NCBI GenBank assembly: GCA_030620005.1
Contig: JAUXAJ010000028.1
Span: forward strand, 1 to 28,136
Direction: 5' to 3'
From: Promethearchaeota archaeon
Lineage (GTDB): Archaea > Asgardarchaeota > Lokiarchaeia > Sigynarchaeales > SOKP01
Length of the DNA: 28,136 nt
The notes beneath the pieces are model-generated. The model was not told where the DNA came from, ran no database searches, and saw only the letters and a program-made list of their open reading frames with translations. Shown piece by piece: positions 1 through 7,266 of this stretch. Both the position numbers and the translations under genes were made by a program. Within the stretch, counting starts at the first letter, position 1. Every line of letters begins with the position of its first letter.

Positions 1-40
1 AGTTCTCACGACCTTCTCGAAGTTCATATTTAAAATCGAG

Positions 41-56
41 TATTATCGCGATAATA
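41..56. promoter_or_regulatory. 16-bp perfect palindrome
   Basis: TATTATCGCGATAATA is self-complementary over its full length, with a CGCG centre in very AT-rich DNA. This is the size and shape of a dimeric regulator operator. No gene is visible immediately beside it in the window, so the regulated gene, if any, may lie to the left. Confidence 0.45.
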
Positions 57-201
57 TTATGGTGTGATATGCTCGTGATACCTTGAAAAGAAAAATTTTT
101 TATTTTTTAACCCATACAAAAAACTTAACATTTAATCAAAAATATAAAATAAAAATAATTGATACGAGTAATTTAGGTGTTATTCTTTTCTAAAAATTTG
201 G

Positions 202-227
202 TTTCCAAACGATTATCTTGAACCTAT
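202..227 (+). repeat. 26-bp direct repeat, copy 1 (possible attachment site)
   Basis: This segment matches 2954-2979 at 25 of 26 positions (A versus G at one base). Both copies contain CGATTAT followed by CTTGAACCT. Here the sequence to the right of the shared core is ATCAATTCC, so the symmetric right arm found in copy 2 is absent. Two direct repeats around 2.7 kb, one beside a broken gene fragment, are what site-specific integration would leave. No recombinase gene is visible. Confidence 0.5.
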
Positions 228-323
228 CAATTCCATTTTAGCATTCCAAAAGCTTATATCGACAATGGATTAGCAAGAATGGATAAAAAGTATCGGATCT
301 ACTTGGAAGAGTTAGAAGAATGA
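222..323 (+). pseudogene. 3' fragment of a small AbrB-like gene
   Basis: An open frame with no start codon reads through the motif SIPKAYIDNGLARMDKKYRI and ends in an acidic tail (YLEELEE) before TGA. The pattern IPK...GL...KYRIYLEE resembles one half of an AbrB/SpoVT beta-strand repeat, the fold suggested for the intact genes at 9188 and 16526. The frame is blocked by a stop at 219-221, inside the direct repeat, so the 5' part seems to have been replaced. It could also be a chance open frame; the short length keeps confidence low. Confidence 0.35.
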
Positions 324-330
324 GTTCATT

Positions 331-2796
331 TTATTTTAGTTGGTTAAGGTTATCTAGATATTTTTGAATTGTTTCTTTATTTGAAATAGTTTCAAGTATT
401 TCAAACACAATTACTCCAACCATATTTCCTCCTGCTTCTACACCACAATTAATAGAATTTACTATCATATAAATATCATTTTCAGAACCCAAGTACATAT
501 CATCGCGTTTCGAGTTTATTAAAAATGCTTCTTTAATATTCTTTGTATTATTTAATAATTCTTTCTCCCAATGAAACTTATCTAAATCATTTTTAAAAAA
601 CTCCTTAAGAATTACTATTATTCCAAAGACTATTATTATTCCATTTTTATCTTGTGGTATTTTATCTCTCAAAAAAGTTTTAAAATTTTCTATTGAGCTT
701 GTTAAAACTGCACCAATAATTATTGGAGCACCCATTAAATAACGAAAATCTACATGGTATTCGGAATTTCTAATATCCTCAATGAACTTGAAATAGTCCT
801 CAAAGATTACATGAGAAAAATCCTTAATATTATCATGAAATGAGGATTTTGAGGATTTTGAGGATTTTGAGGTTTTGGTATAAAGATTGCTTAGGTGGAA
901 AGCAAGATCTACGTAAACTCTATGTATTTGGGATAAATATGAAGAAGAAATACCAATACTTTCCTCGATAGAACGAAAAACCGAATTCTTAGCAGGGATT
1001 AAGATTTTTTCATTTATATTCCTTGCATACTTATCTATTGAAGTGTTAATAGTATAGGGATTCCTAAAAAAATCTAATGTTAGATAATTATTCCAAATAG
1101 AGCTAAAATAATATGAGAAATTCGTGTCAAAGGAGATTTGAGGATTATCAAGTATTTTTTGAAGAACATAAATTATAGCATCAAAAATGTGTTTTTTAAT
1201 CTTTAAGGATTTCTCCAATTCAAGAATCTGATTTAATCGATCTAATTTTCCAGCAAAATCATAGGCTAAGATTTCATACCTGTAATCCTTTTTAGCAATA
1301 GTATCTACTATGGTTTTCAAGATCATTCCTCTGGTTGACTCTAATGCAAGATTATCATCTTTAATTTTAAGAGCCACAATTTTTTTAGAAATTGTATAAA
1401 GGATCTTATTCTTTTCATCTATATTAATTACTGATTTAAATGTACCATCGCTCATATCACTACCAATTAAAATCATTTCTCTCAGAATAAGTTCTAATCC
1501 ACTTAACATTATATTGTCTAAAAAATCAGAATCAAGAATCCCCTCAATATAACCATTTATGAAATGTATATAGCTCATTCTATATTTAGGAAAATCCTCA
1601 ATATATCTCTTTAATAAAACCATGAAATGATTATAGATAAAATCCTGACTAGTATATGGAGGGACTAATGATTTAGCTATCTTATGAAATAATTTGGGGT
1701 TAATAGGTTTTGATTTATCTTGAATTTCTTTAATTAAAATTATAGCATCTTCAAGAATTTCATCGAATTGATCTTGAAATTTTTTTACTACTGAACGCAT
1801 AGTAGTTGTGTTTCTAATAGATTTAAAATATTTAGTAAAATAAGTTTTTTCATTCTTTGACGATTTTAAATTGAAATAATACAGATTATAACACTCTTCT
1901 TTAAGTCTATCAGAATTATCAGTAAAAAATTTTATACTCCCCTTAATTGATGTTGCTGATAAAATTTTTAGAATTTGCGTACCTAGGGCAAAACCGATTA
2001 TTATTATCATAGGAAATATAACAATGAATAGAACAGATAATATATTTGTGTAAATGTCAAAAATAAAGAATATCAGATATGTAGTAATTTGAATAATGAC
2101 CATCATTAAATATACAATGCAAAATTTTCTTATTTTTAAATCATCTTGCATATAGTCACTTATAGTCTCGCCCTTTGTCAGTTTTAGAATTAGGGAATAA
2201 ATAGTTAAAGAGATTCCAAAAATAGATATCAAGAGACCTATTAGCAGAGAAAAAAATGGCATTAGAGATTGACTACTTATAAAATTTAATTCTTTCGATA
2301 GTAAGAAGGTGAAAATAACTCCTGAAATTATAAGGAAACAGAAAGAGAAAAATACAATGGGCACGATATATCGTTCCAAATAAAGTTTAATATATTTTGG
2401 ATTTTGCTTTATGTAATTAAATCCACTTAAAAATAAAAAACCAATGGCTAATAAAAATAGATAAAAGTTTTCATAAATAAAGGCTCCTTCAATAATCATT
2501 GCAGCAAAAAGTAAAAGAAATCGCCCGATAAAAAAAAATATAAGAGTTATTGACAAATTCTTTACTTCCTCATCTTGCTTTTTTAACCTCTTCTTAAAAA
2601 TGAAGAAGAATATAACATGTCCTAAAAGTAATAGAATAGTAAAGAACCAAAATAATATTATTTTTAGATCTTGAAATAGGTGTATTATAATGAGTGTGAT
2701 TAAATAACCTAAATCAATAATATTCATTAATTTTTTCCCATTTGAATTTATACTCCAAAATTTCTTTTTGATTCTTTTGATTTCTAATATTGACAT
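331..2796 (-). CDS. Large polytopic membrane protein of unknown function
   Basis: An 821-residue protein. Roughly the first 275 residues hold about eight hydrophobic segments (near 26-40, 43-67, 80-103, 108-127, 143-167, 178-205, 225-247 and 252-272). A soluble, charged and mostly helical domain of about 500 residues follows. A serine/lysine repeat (KSSKSSKSS) lies near residues 645-655, encoded by a 9-bp tandem repeat. A late hydrophobic stretch (IIIVFGIIVIL) may be buried rather than membrane-spanning. I recognise no family. It is the only intact gene between the two 26-bp direct repeats, and it is isolated on its strand, so it may be a cargo gene. The start is the ATG at 2796; about 180 bp of AT-rich DNA upstream can hold a promoter. 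Confidence 0.85.
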   Translation of the reverse strand: MSILEIKRIKKKFWSINSNGKKLMNIIDLGYLITLIIIHLFQDLKIILFWFFTILLLLGHVIFFFIFKKRLKKQDEEVKNLSITLIFFFIGRFLLLFAAMIIEGAFIYENFYLFLLAIGFLFLSGFNYIKQNPKYIKLYLERYIVPIVFFSFCFLIISGVIFTFLLSKELNFISSQSLMPFFSLLIGLLISIFGISLTIYSLILKLTKGETISDYMQDDLKIRKFCIVYLMMVIIQITTYLIFFIFDIYTNILSVLFIVIFPMIIIIGFALGTQILKILSATSIKGSIKFFTDNSDRLKEECYNLYYFNLKSSKNEKTYFTKYFKSIRNTTTMRSVVKKFQDQFDEILEDAIILIKEIQDKSKPINPKLFHKIAKSLVPPYTSQDFIYNHFMVLLKRYIEDFPKYRMSYIHFINGYIEGILDSDFLDNIMLSGLELILREMILIGSDMSDGTFKSVINIDEKNKILYTISKKIVALKIKDDNLALESTRGMILKTIVDTIAKKDYRYEILAYDFAGKLDRLNQILELEKSLKIKKHIFDAIIYVLQKILDNPQISFDTNFSYYFSSIWNNYLTLDFFRNPYTINTSIDKYARNINEKILIPAKNSVFRSIEESIGISSSYLSQIHRVYVDLAFHLSNLYTKTSKSSKSSKSSFHDNIKDFSHVIFEDYFKFIEDIRNSEYHVDFRYLMGAPIIIGAVLTSSIENFKTFLRDKIPQDKNGIIIVFGIIVILKEFFKNDLDKFHWEKELLNNTKNIKEAFLINSKRDDMYLGSENDIYMIVNSINCGVEAGGNMVGVIVFEILETISNKETIQKYLDNLNQLK
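842..872 (-). repeat. 9-bp tandem repeat inside the membrane-protein gene
   Basis: GAGGATTTT occurs three times in a row, followed by a partial unit. The unit is a multiple of three, so copy-number change would keep the frame. On the coding strand it encodes the Lys-Ser-Ser repeats of the 821-aa protein. Confidence 0.8.
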
Positions 2797-2953
2797 TATA
2801 ACTACTTCAATTTTTTATCTTTCTTATTATTTTATTATCAATTTAATTATTTAAATATATTAAGCCTAAAATAACATATAACTCTACTGAATGATGAAAC
2901 CAGCATTTCTAAAAGTTTTTTGTCAAATTTTCTAAAAATTCTTCGACTTTCGT

Positions 2954-2987
2954 TTTCCAAGCGATTATCTTGAACCTATAATCGCTT
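2954..2987 (+). repeat. Direct repeat copy 2 with symmetric arms (candidate recombination core site)
   Basis: Positions 2954-2979 repeat 202-227. Here the site is also symmetric: AAGCGATTAT (2959-2968), a 9-bp spacer CTTGAACCT, then ATAATCGCTT (2978-2987), which is the exact reverse complement of the left arm. Ten-bp arms around a short spacer is the layout of tyrosine-recombinase core sites. It overlaps the last codons of the CoiA-like gene, so a transcription-termination hairpin is the main alternative. Confidence 0.5.
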
Positions 2988-3584
2988 CATGTCTCTAAAA
3001 TATGCTAGTCTAACGCCATTAAACACTAAGCACCTAATTTCTAACGTCCTTATTTCTTTAAACCAAGCGTCCCTATAATAAAATCTCTCGTATCCTTTTA
3101 TTACCTTCCCTAAGCCCTTATTCTTGCACGGCGTGAACTTTAACGCAAATATAAAATGCTTTACTTTACGATTGCTTTTTCTAACTTCAATATACACGAC
3201 GTTTGAAAAATATAAATTGTGTAAATAAAGCTCCTGAGGACTAATTTTTACATTTCTTTTATTTTTCCTTTTTTTTTTTGGAGATATCAATATTTTACCT
3301 TTAGTACATAAACAAAACAAGACGTGAATTCCTAACCTACTATAAAACTTGATTCTACGATAAATCTCTTTCACGCTAATATAAGAACATTGAATTTCTA
3401 TTACTATTTTCTTTCCTTCTTCTAACTCAACAAAAATATCTGCTCTTCTTTTACTTCCCTTCTTATCTTTGATTACTTTCTCTTTATGAATTTGTTTAAT
3501 GTTGTTATCGCTTTCAAGAAAAAAAAATAAAAAATCCTTAATACAATCGTGTAAGTTATTACTCTTCGATTTCAACGTTATCAA
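2976..3584 (-). CDS. CoiA-like PD-(D/E)XK nuclease
   Basis: A 202-residue protein. The central region shows the CoiA/competence-nuclease pattern: RRAD with Asp49, then VIEIQ with Glu63 and Gln65 (a PD-(D/E)XK variant ending in EIQ), followed by YISVKEIYRRIKFYSRLGI. In CoiA proteins this region reads IEIQxSxIS..E..xR...Y. In Gram-positive bacteria CoiA is induced with natural transformation and acts after DNA uptake. The C-terminal part is basic and tyrosine-rich and may contact DNA. The gene start overlaps the end of the HerA/TraG-like ATPase gene by 26 bp, so the two are probably co-translated. This is the last gene of the RPA-led operon. Family call from motifs; role inferred. Confidence 0.72.
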   Translation of the reverse strand: MITLKSKSNNLHDCIKDFLFFFLESDNNIKQIHKEKVIKDKKGSKRRADIFVELEEGKKIVIEIQCSYISVKEIYRRIKFYSRLGIHVLFCLCTKGKILISPKKKRKNKRNVKISPQELYLHNLYFSNVVYIEVRKSNRKVKHFIFALKFTPCKNKGLGKVIKGYERFYYRDAWFKEIRTLEIRCLVFNGVRLAYFRDMKRL

Positions 3585-5088
3585 AGAATCCCCTATAACT
3601 AAGATAATTATTCAAATAAATTTCTTCTTCTGATAACCAATACCTTTCTTGTAACGGTGTGTAAATTAAAAACGGTCTATTCATCGAACCAACCTTAACC
3701 AAGCATTCCCCTTCCTTCAACATTGAAATTAAGTCTTCTTTATTTTTGTGTAAATTAATTAATTCTCTTATAAATTTTTTAGACACGTTGTTCCTAAATA
3801 TTACTATTACTCCCGCGTTTTGTAAAACCTCTTTACTAATAGATGGTTTTGTGGCTAGTGTTATTAAACATTCTCCCGTACCTCTCAATAACATTGCAAT
3901 ATCTTCTATATAAGAACTTAACTTTGTACTCTCTGTAAAAGTATCTGGTACAAAATATTGCGCGTCTTCAACTATTGTAACATGTTCCATCCCAGTATAA
4001 TCTTTTGCGCCAATTTTTAAATTGCTATCCCATAAATATTTTAAAACCATGTTAAGAAAAAATATTGCGTCTTCCTTCCTCCCTCCTAACCTTATTATAG
4101 AACTTAAATCTAACAAAACATTCATTTTAAAAAACTTTTTTATGTTTAACTCTTGACTTACAGCAAATATCTGTTTTAATGATCCCGTACTATATCTCCG
4201 AATTCTATTTCTTATTGCAAAAACTGTTTGCTCTAAAGATTTAATCACCCTTCTATTTTCTGCTAAATACCAAGAACAAACTTCGTTAAAATTCTCCCAA
4301 TTTCTTTTTTCGCTATCTTTACAAACTTCTAAAAGAATGTCATAAAAAACCTTTTCCATTTGTGGCGTATATTCCACCTCCTCAAACATCCCTCCTTCTT
4401 TAAATATCTCTAAAATGCGCTCTACGTGAATTTCCACATTTGACTCAAGTGGATCAAATATGTTTATCGAATAATTCTCGCCGGGTTTCAATACTACTAA
4501 ATTGTGAATTATTTCTTGTAAATAAACGTACTCTCCTTTAAATTCGCTCAATAGAAACGGTACATTGTAATTCTTAACAAAATTTTTTAATAAATACTGC
4601 AAAAAATTAGATTTGCCCGTTCCCGAAGCGCCTATTATGCACATGTGGTGTTCTAAATCCCCTTTATTAAGATAATAAGAATATAATTTCCTCCCCTTGT
4701 AAACTATTTTTCCAATTTTAATTTTACCCTTTCTGGCTCGTAAAAACGAAGGGTGTTCTAAATTTAATTCTTGAACGTCTCTTATTTTCTTAATTATTAA
4801 AACAAATCCTAAACTCACGAATAAAGAAGTTTGTGAACAAAAAACTAAAACACTTGATATTAAATCATCATGAACGTAATTATTAACATTAATAAAAAAT
4901 ACAACAAACAATAAACAACAAAAAATCAATAACAATTTATTTATTACTTTCAATAAATTAACTCTTAATATTTCTCGCTTTTCTGATCTATATCTAAAAA
5001 AATAATATATAACACTAATAACAAAAATCATACTACAATACCAGAAATAATCCAATAATTTAATATCTTTAATAAACACTTTAATCAT
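3559..5088 (-). CDS. Membrane-anchored HerA/TraG (VirD4)-type DNA-pumping ATPase
   Basis: A 509-residue P-loop ATPase. Three hydrophobic segments occupy about residues 14-32, 50-67 and 77-99. Walker A is GASGTGKS at 153-160 and Walker B is VTIVEDAQ at 370-377. It is followed by an ITLATKPSISKEVLQNAG segment like the sensor region of HerA/VirD4 ATPases (TQxP...N). N-terminal membrane anchors plus this motor fit a type IV coupling protein or a CedB-like ATPase more than the soluble HerA of DNA-end resection. Immediate neighbours are a polytopic membrane protein upstream and a CoiA-like nuclease overlapping downstream, a set suited to moving DNA through the membrane. Start: the ATG at 5088 has GAGGG only 1-2 nt before it, so the GTG at codon 4, better spaced, is possible. 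Confidence 0.82.
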   Translation of the reverse strand: MIKVFIKDIKLLDYFWYCSMIFVISVIYYFFRYRSEKREILRVNLLKVINKLLLIFCCLLFVVFFINVNNYVHDDLISSVLVFCSQTSLFVSLGFVLIIKKIRDVQELNLEHPSFLRARKGKIKIGKIVYKGRKLYSYYLNKGDLEHHMCIIGASGTGKSNFLQYLLKNFVKNYNVPFLLSEFKGEYVYLQEIIHNLVVLKPGENYSINIFDPLESNVEIHVERILEIFKEGGMFEEVEYTPQMEKVFYDILLEVCKDSEKRNWENFNEVCSWYLAENRRVIKSLEQTVFAIRNRIRRYSTGSLKQIFAVSQELNIKKFFKMNVLLDLSSIIRLGGRKEDAIFFLNMVLKYLWDSNLKIGAKDYTGMEHVTIVEDAQYFVPDTFTESTKLSSYIEDIAMLLRGTGECLITLATKPSISKEVLQNAGVIVIFRNNVSKKFIRELINLHKNKEDLISMLKEGECLVKVGSMNRPFLIYTPLQERYWLSEEEIYLNNYLSYRGFFDNVEIEE

Positions 5089-5099
5089 GCCCTCTTATA

Positions 5100-5708
5100 T
5101 TATAAAAATAAAGGTAAACAAGTAGTAAATCCCATTAAAAGTCCGTCTATAATAGCAAATACTAAAGTTTTAAATGTAGCGTCTATGATTCTTGAACCTT
5201 CCTTATTTATTATTTTATACAAGCATAATACAATTGTTAATAATGACATGAACGAACCAAATGCTACTAAATAATAAATCGTTCTTTCGTGAGGATATTT
5301 TGACGTTTCAATATCTTCAATTCTATTCATTAAACTTGGATCTATTACTCCAGCAAAATTAAAAAAACTAAAAATAAATCTATCAGGTAAGAAATCTAAT
5401 GCATGTATTAAAACGTAAATCATGTAATCAAAAAACATTCCATACCCAATAGAAACATATAATAAACCTACAATCACTTTAGGAACTATCATCGCCTTTT
5501 TTTCGTAATAACTCGTTGCTCTATGAACTTTATAAACTCCTCTCATTCTAACTAACGTTAAAATTCCAATAATCACCAAAATAATCCCAAAAATATATTT
5601 TAAATATTGAAAAATGATAATAATAAAAAAATTAAATTGACTACAAAAGTTCTCTAATCCAACAATTATTTCACTAATTAACTCATTACCCATTTCCTTT
5701 AACAACAA
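5100..5708 (-). CDS. Polytopic membrane protein, paralogue of the one at 12303
   Basis: A 202-residue protein with about four membrane helices (near residues 26-48, 76-100, 145-165 and 178-198). The middle reads ALDFLPDRFIFSFFNF and the end GFTTCLPLFL. The 206-aa protein at 12303-12923 has the same layout, with CFDFLPTPLFLNFFNK and GVTPS...YLPLLP at matching places. A third, decayed copy lies at 9521-9640. The TTG start is supported by GGAGG about 8 nt upstream. It sits 11 bp before the HerA/TraG-like ATPase gene, so a channel or membrane-platform role with that ATPase is plausible. No named family recognised; VirB6/CedA-like function is only an analogy. Confidence 0.8.
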   Translation of the reverse strand: MLLKEMGNELISEIIVGLENFCSQFNFFIIIIFQYLKYIFGIILVIIGILTLVRMRGVYKVHRATSYYEKKAMIVPKVIVGLLYVSIGYGMFFDYMIYVLIHALDFLPDRFIFSFFNFAGVIDPSLMNRIEDIETSKYPHERTIYYLVAFGSFMSLLTIVLCLYKIINKEGSRIIDATFKTLVFAIIDGLLMGFTTCLPLFL

Positions 5709-5712
5709 TCTT

Positions 5713-6573
5713 TTATCCTCCTTCCTTAACTAATAATCTTTCAATTTCTTTTTCTAATTCATTTAAATAATAACTTTGCAATATCTGTTCCCTTTTTTCC
5801 TCATCAATTCTCTTCTTTCCTTTCTTCTTACTATCCTTCCTTTTTTTCTCTTCTCTTCTTTTATCCTTCTTTTTTTTCTCTTCTCTTCTTTTATCCTTCT
5901 TTATAAATTCTCTAAACTCCTCATTATCATCATCAATGAATTCCCTAAATTCCTCGTATATTTCCTTATCTGTCATTCTTTTCTTCTTAATTTCCTCATC
6001 ATCTATTCCCTCATGTAAATCAATATCACCTAATATTTCGTCATCTGTCATGACCTCACGCTTCTTTTTTTTCTCTTCTTCCATGACTTTTAACATGCCC
6101 AACAAGTTTTCATCCCTGCTCTTTTTGTCGTTTTCTTCTTTAGATACTCTATAATCGTCGTTTTTATAACCTCTTACTTGAAAATTTTTATCAACAAAAG
6201 CTTGAAAACCATGTTCACACGCTAAACCCTTATCAATATAAATAGTCGCTAAACTCCTGCTTTCTTTTACTACACTTTCGGGAATATCAACTTCCTTGCG
6301 CTCGTGACAAATTGGACAAACTACTAAAACCTTCTTAAAAGTTTTAGAATCGTTCCTTTTCTCGCCGATTTCTTCTTTTATTAAATTTGAAATCTTTGCG
6401 ATCTCTACCCCTAAATTCTCTTTTTTTGGTCTAACTACTTTATGTGCCTTCTTGATGTACGAAACTGCTTGTTTTGTTTTTCCAAATTTGTCTCCAATTT
6501 CTTGTAAAGTTAAATCAGTCGTTTCCAATAACTTGGTTATCTGTCTAGTACTTTCCTTAATTTTTCTTCCCAT
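5713..6573 (-). CDS. HTH plus zinc-binding protein with a highly charged tail
   Basis: A 286-residue protein. Residues 18-45 form a helix-turn-helix (LTLQEIGDKFGKTKQAVSYI), typical of sigma-70-r4-like or resolvase-type HTHs. Residues 86-121 hold CPIC (C86, C89) and CEH (C119, H121), a likely zinc site in a compact beta domain ending in VDKNFQVRGY. The rest is a Lys/Glu/Arg-rich tail with an exact two-copy 10-residue repeat (KDKRREEKK-type). The ATG start has GGTGA about 9 nt upstream. It sits between the RPA module and the transfer-type genes in one operon, so it may be the operon regulator or a DNA-bound scaffold. Function inferred. Confidence 0.75.
   Translation of the reverse strand: MGRKIKESTRQITKLLETTDLTLQEIGDKFGKTKQAVSYIKKAHKVVRPKKENLGVEIAKISNLIKEEIGEKRNDSKTFKKVLVVCPICHERKEVDIPESVVKESRSLATIYIDKGLACEHGFQAFVDKNFQVRGYKNDDYRVSKEENDKKSRDENLLGMLKVMEEEKKKKREVMTDDEILGDIDLHEGIDDEEIKKKRMTDKEIYEEFREFIDDDNEEFREFIKKDKRREEKKKKDKRREEKKRKDSKKKGKKRIDEEKREQILQSYYLNELEKEIERLLVKEGG
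5841..5900 (-). repeat. Exact 30-bp tandem duplication in the HTH/zinc gene
   Basis: Positions 5841-5870 and 5871-5900 are identical. On the coding strand each unit gives ten residues of the Lys/Arg/Glu-rich tail. The identity at DNA level points to a recent in-frame duplication. Confidence 0.85.
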
Positions 6574-6814
6574 TACTCTTCGTCACCATTGCTTCTATCA
6601 TTTCCCGTTTTATTCCGATTTCTTTCAAATCAATTAAAACCGACAACATTTCAACTACTTCTAACCTTCTTGCCCGAGGAATTTGCGTGCCGTAAACAAG
6701 CAAGATTAATCGTCTAATAAATGTTTCAGATAAACGCTCGGATTGTTCTACTTTCTTGTTAATCTTTTTAGTAACTCCAATTAACCTGAACAATTCTAAG
6801 CTTTCTTTTATCAT
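6557..6814 (-). CDS. Small 85-aa protein of unknown function in the RPA operon
   Basis: An all-helical, charged 85-residue protein with no recognised family. Its ATG overlaps the stop codon of the OB-fold gene upstream (ATGA overlap at 6811-6814), and its 3' end overlaps the start of the HTH/zinc gene by 17 bp. This translational coupling supports it as real. By position it may work with the RPA pair or be a small DNA-binding regulator. Nothing in the sequence decides between these. Confidence 0.65.
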   Translation of the reverse strand: MIKESLELFRLIGVTKKINKKVEQSERLSETFIRRLILLVYGTQIPRARRLEVVEMLSVLIDLKEIGIKREMIEAMVTKSNGKKN

Positions 6815-7266
6815 ATTAAATCTACAAATTTTTTAGCTTCTTCCAAATTAATAATTCCTTTAGTCTTAATCTTTAGAGCGATCAATAACTCGTGGTATCT
6901 CTTGTGTAATTGAAAACTTTCAAGTTCCATCTTTTTAATGATTTCAATATTCACGTATTTTTTCCCGTCTACTTCTTTGATTAATCCTATTACCTTAACG
7001 AGATCTCCTTCCTTTATCGAATCGTTATCTTCGTACAATAACGCCCTTAACTTCCCAGTTCCGTCTCCTAACATGTAATTAACTCCCTTGTTGTCAACCG
7101 TGTTAAAAAATTCCCGCCTTTCTAATATCTTCCCCATTAATTTCAATCTCTTTACCTTGCCTAATACCGTGAATAAAATCCCTAATTTATTGGTAAAAAA
7201 TCCCTCGTCAACGTGACTTATTAACAATCGTTTAGTAGGATACCTTTCATACCGTCTCGTTACCAT
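6811..7266 (-). CDS. OB-fold RPA-associated protein (RPA2/RPA3-like)
   Basis: A 151-residue protein. The central part has the OB-fold pattern of archaeal RPA-associated proteins: a strand-rich start (GILFTVLGKVKRLKLMG), YMLGDGTGKLRALLYE in the middle, and a closing strand after EGDLVKVIGLIKEVDGKKYV. Residues 1-20 are basic. It follows and overlaps the RPA gene by 20 bp, with GGAG before its ATG, the usual arrangement of an archaeal RPA with its small partner (COG3390-type). It probably forms a complex with the 565-aa RPA on single-stranded DNA. The C-terminal helices (after about residue 115) may carry the partner contact. Confidence 0.8.
   Translation of the reverse strand: MVTRRYERYPTKRLLISHVDEGFFTNKLGILFTVLGKVKRLKLMGKILERREFFNTVDNKGVNYMLGDGTGKLRALLYEDNDSIKEGDLVKVIGLIKEVDGKKYVNIEIIKKMELESFQLHKRYHELLIALKIKTKGIINLEEAKKFVDLI

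Noticed and set aside
202..227. tRNA 3' end as the attachment site (GGTTCAAG on the minus strand resembles a T-loop)
   Set aside because: The flanks cannot form a T-stem or acceptor stem, and no other tRNA parts are present.
5776..6154. Hydrophobic plus-strand frames over the HTH/zinc gene
   Set aside because: They are the antisense of Lys/Glu-rich coding sequence, which always reads as Phe/Leu/Ser runs. The minus-strand gene has HTH and zinc motifs and coupled starts.
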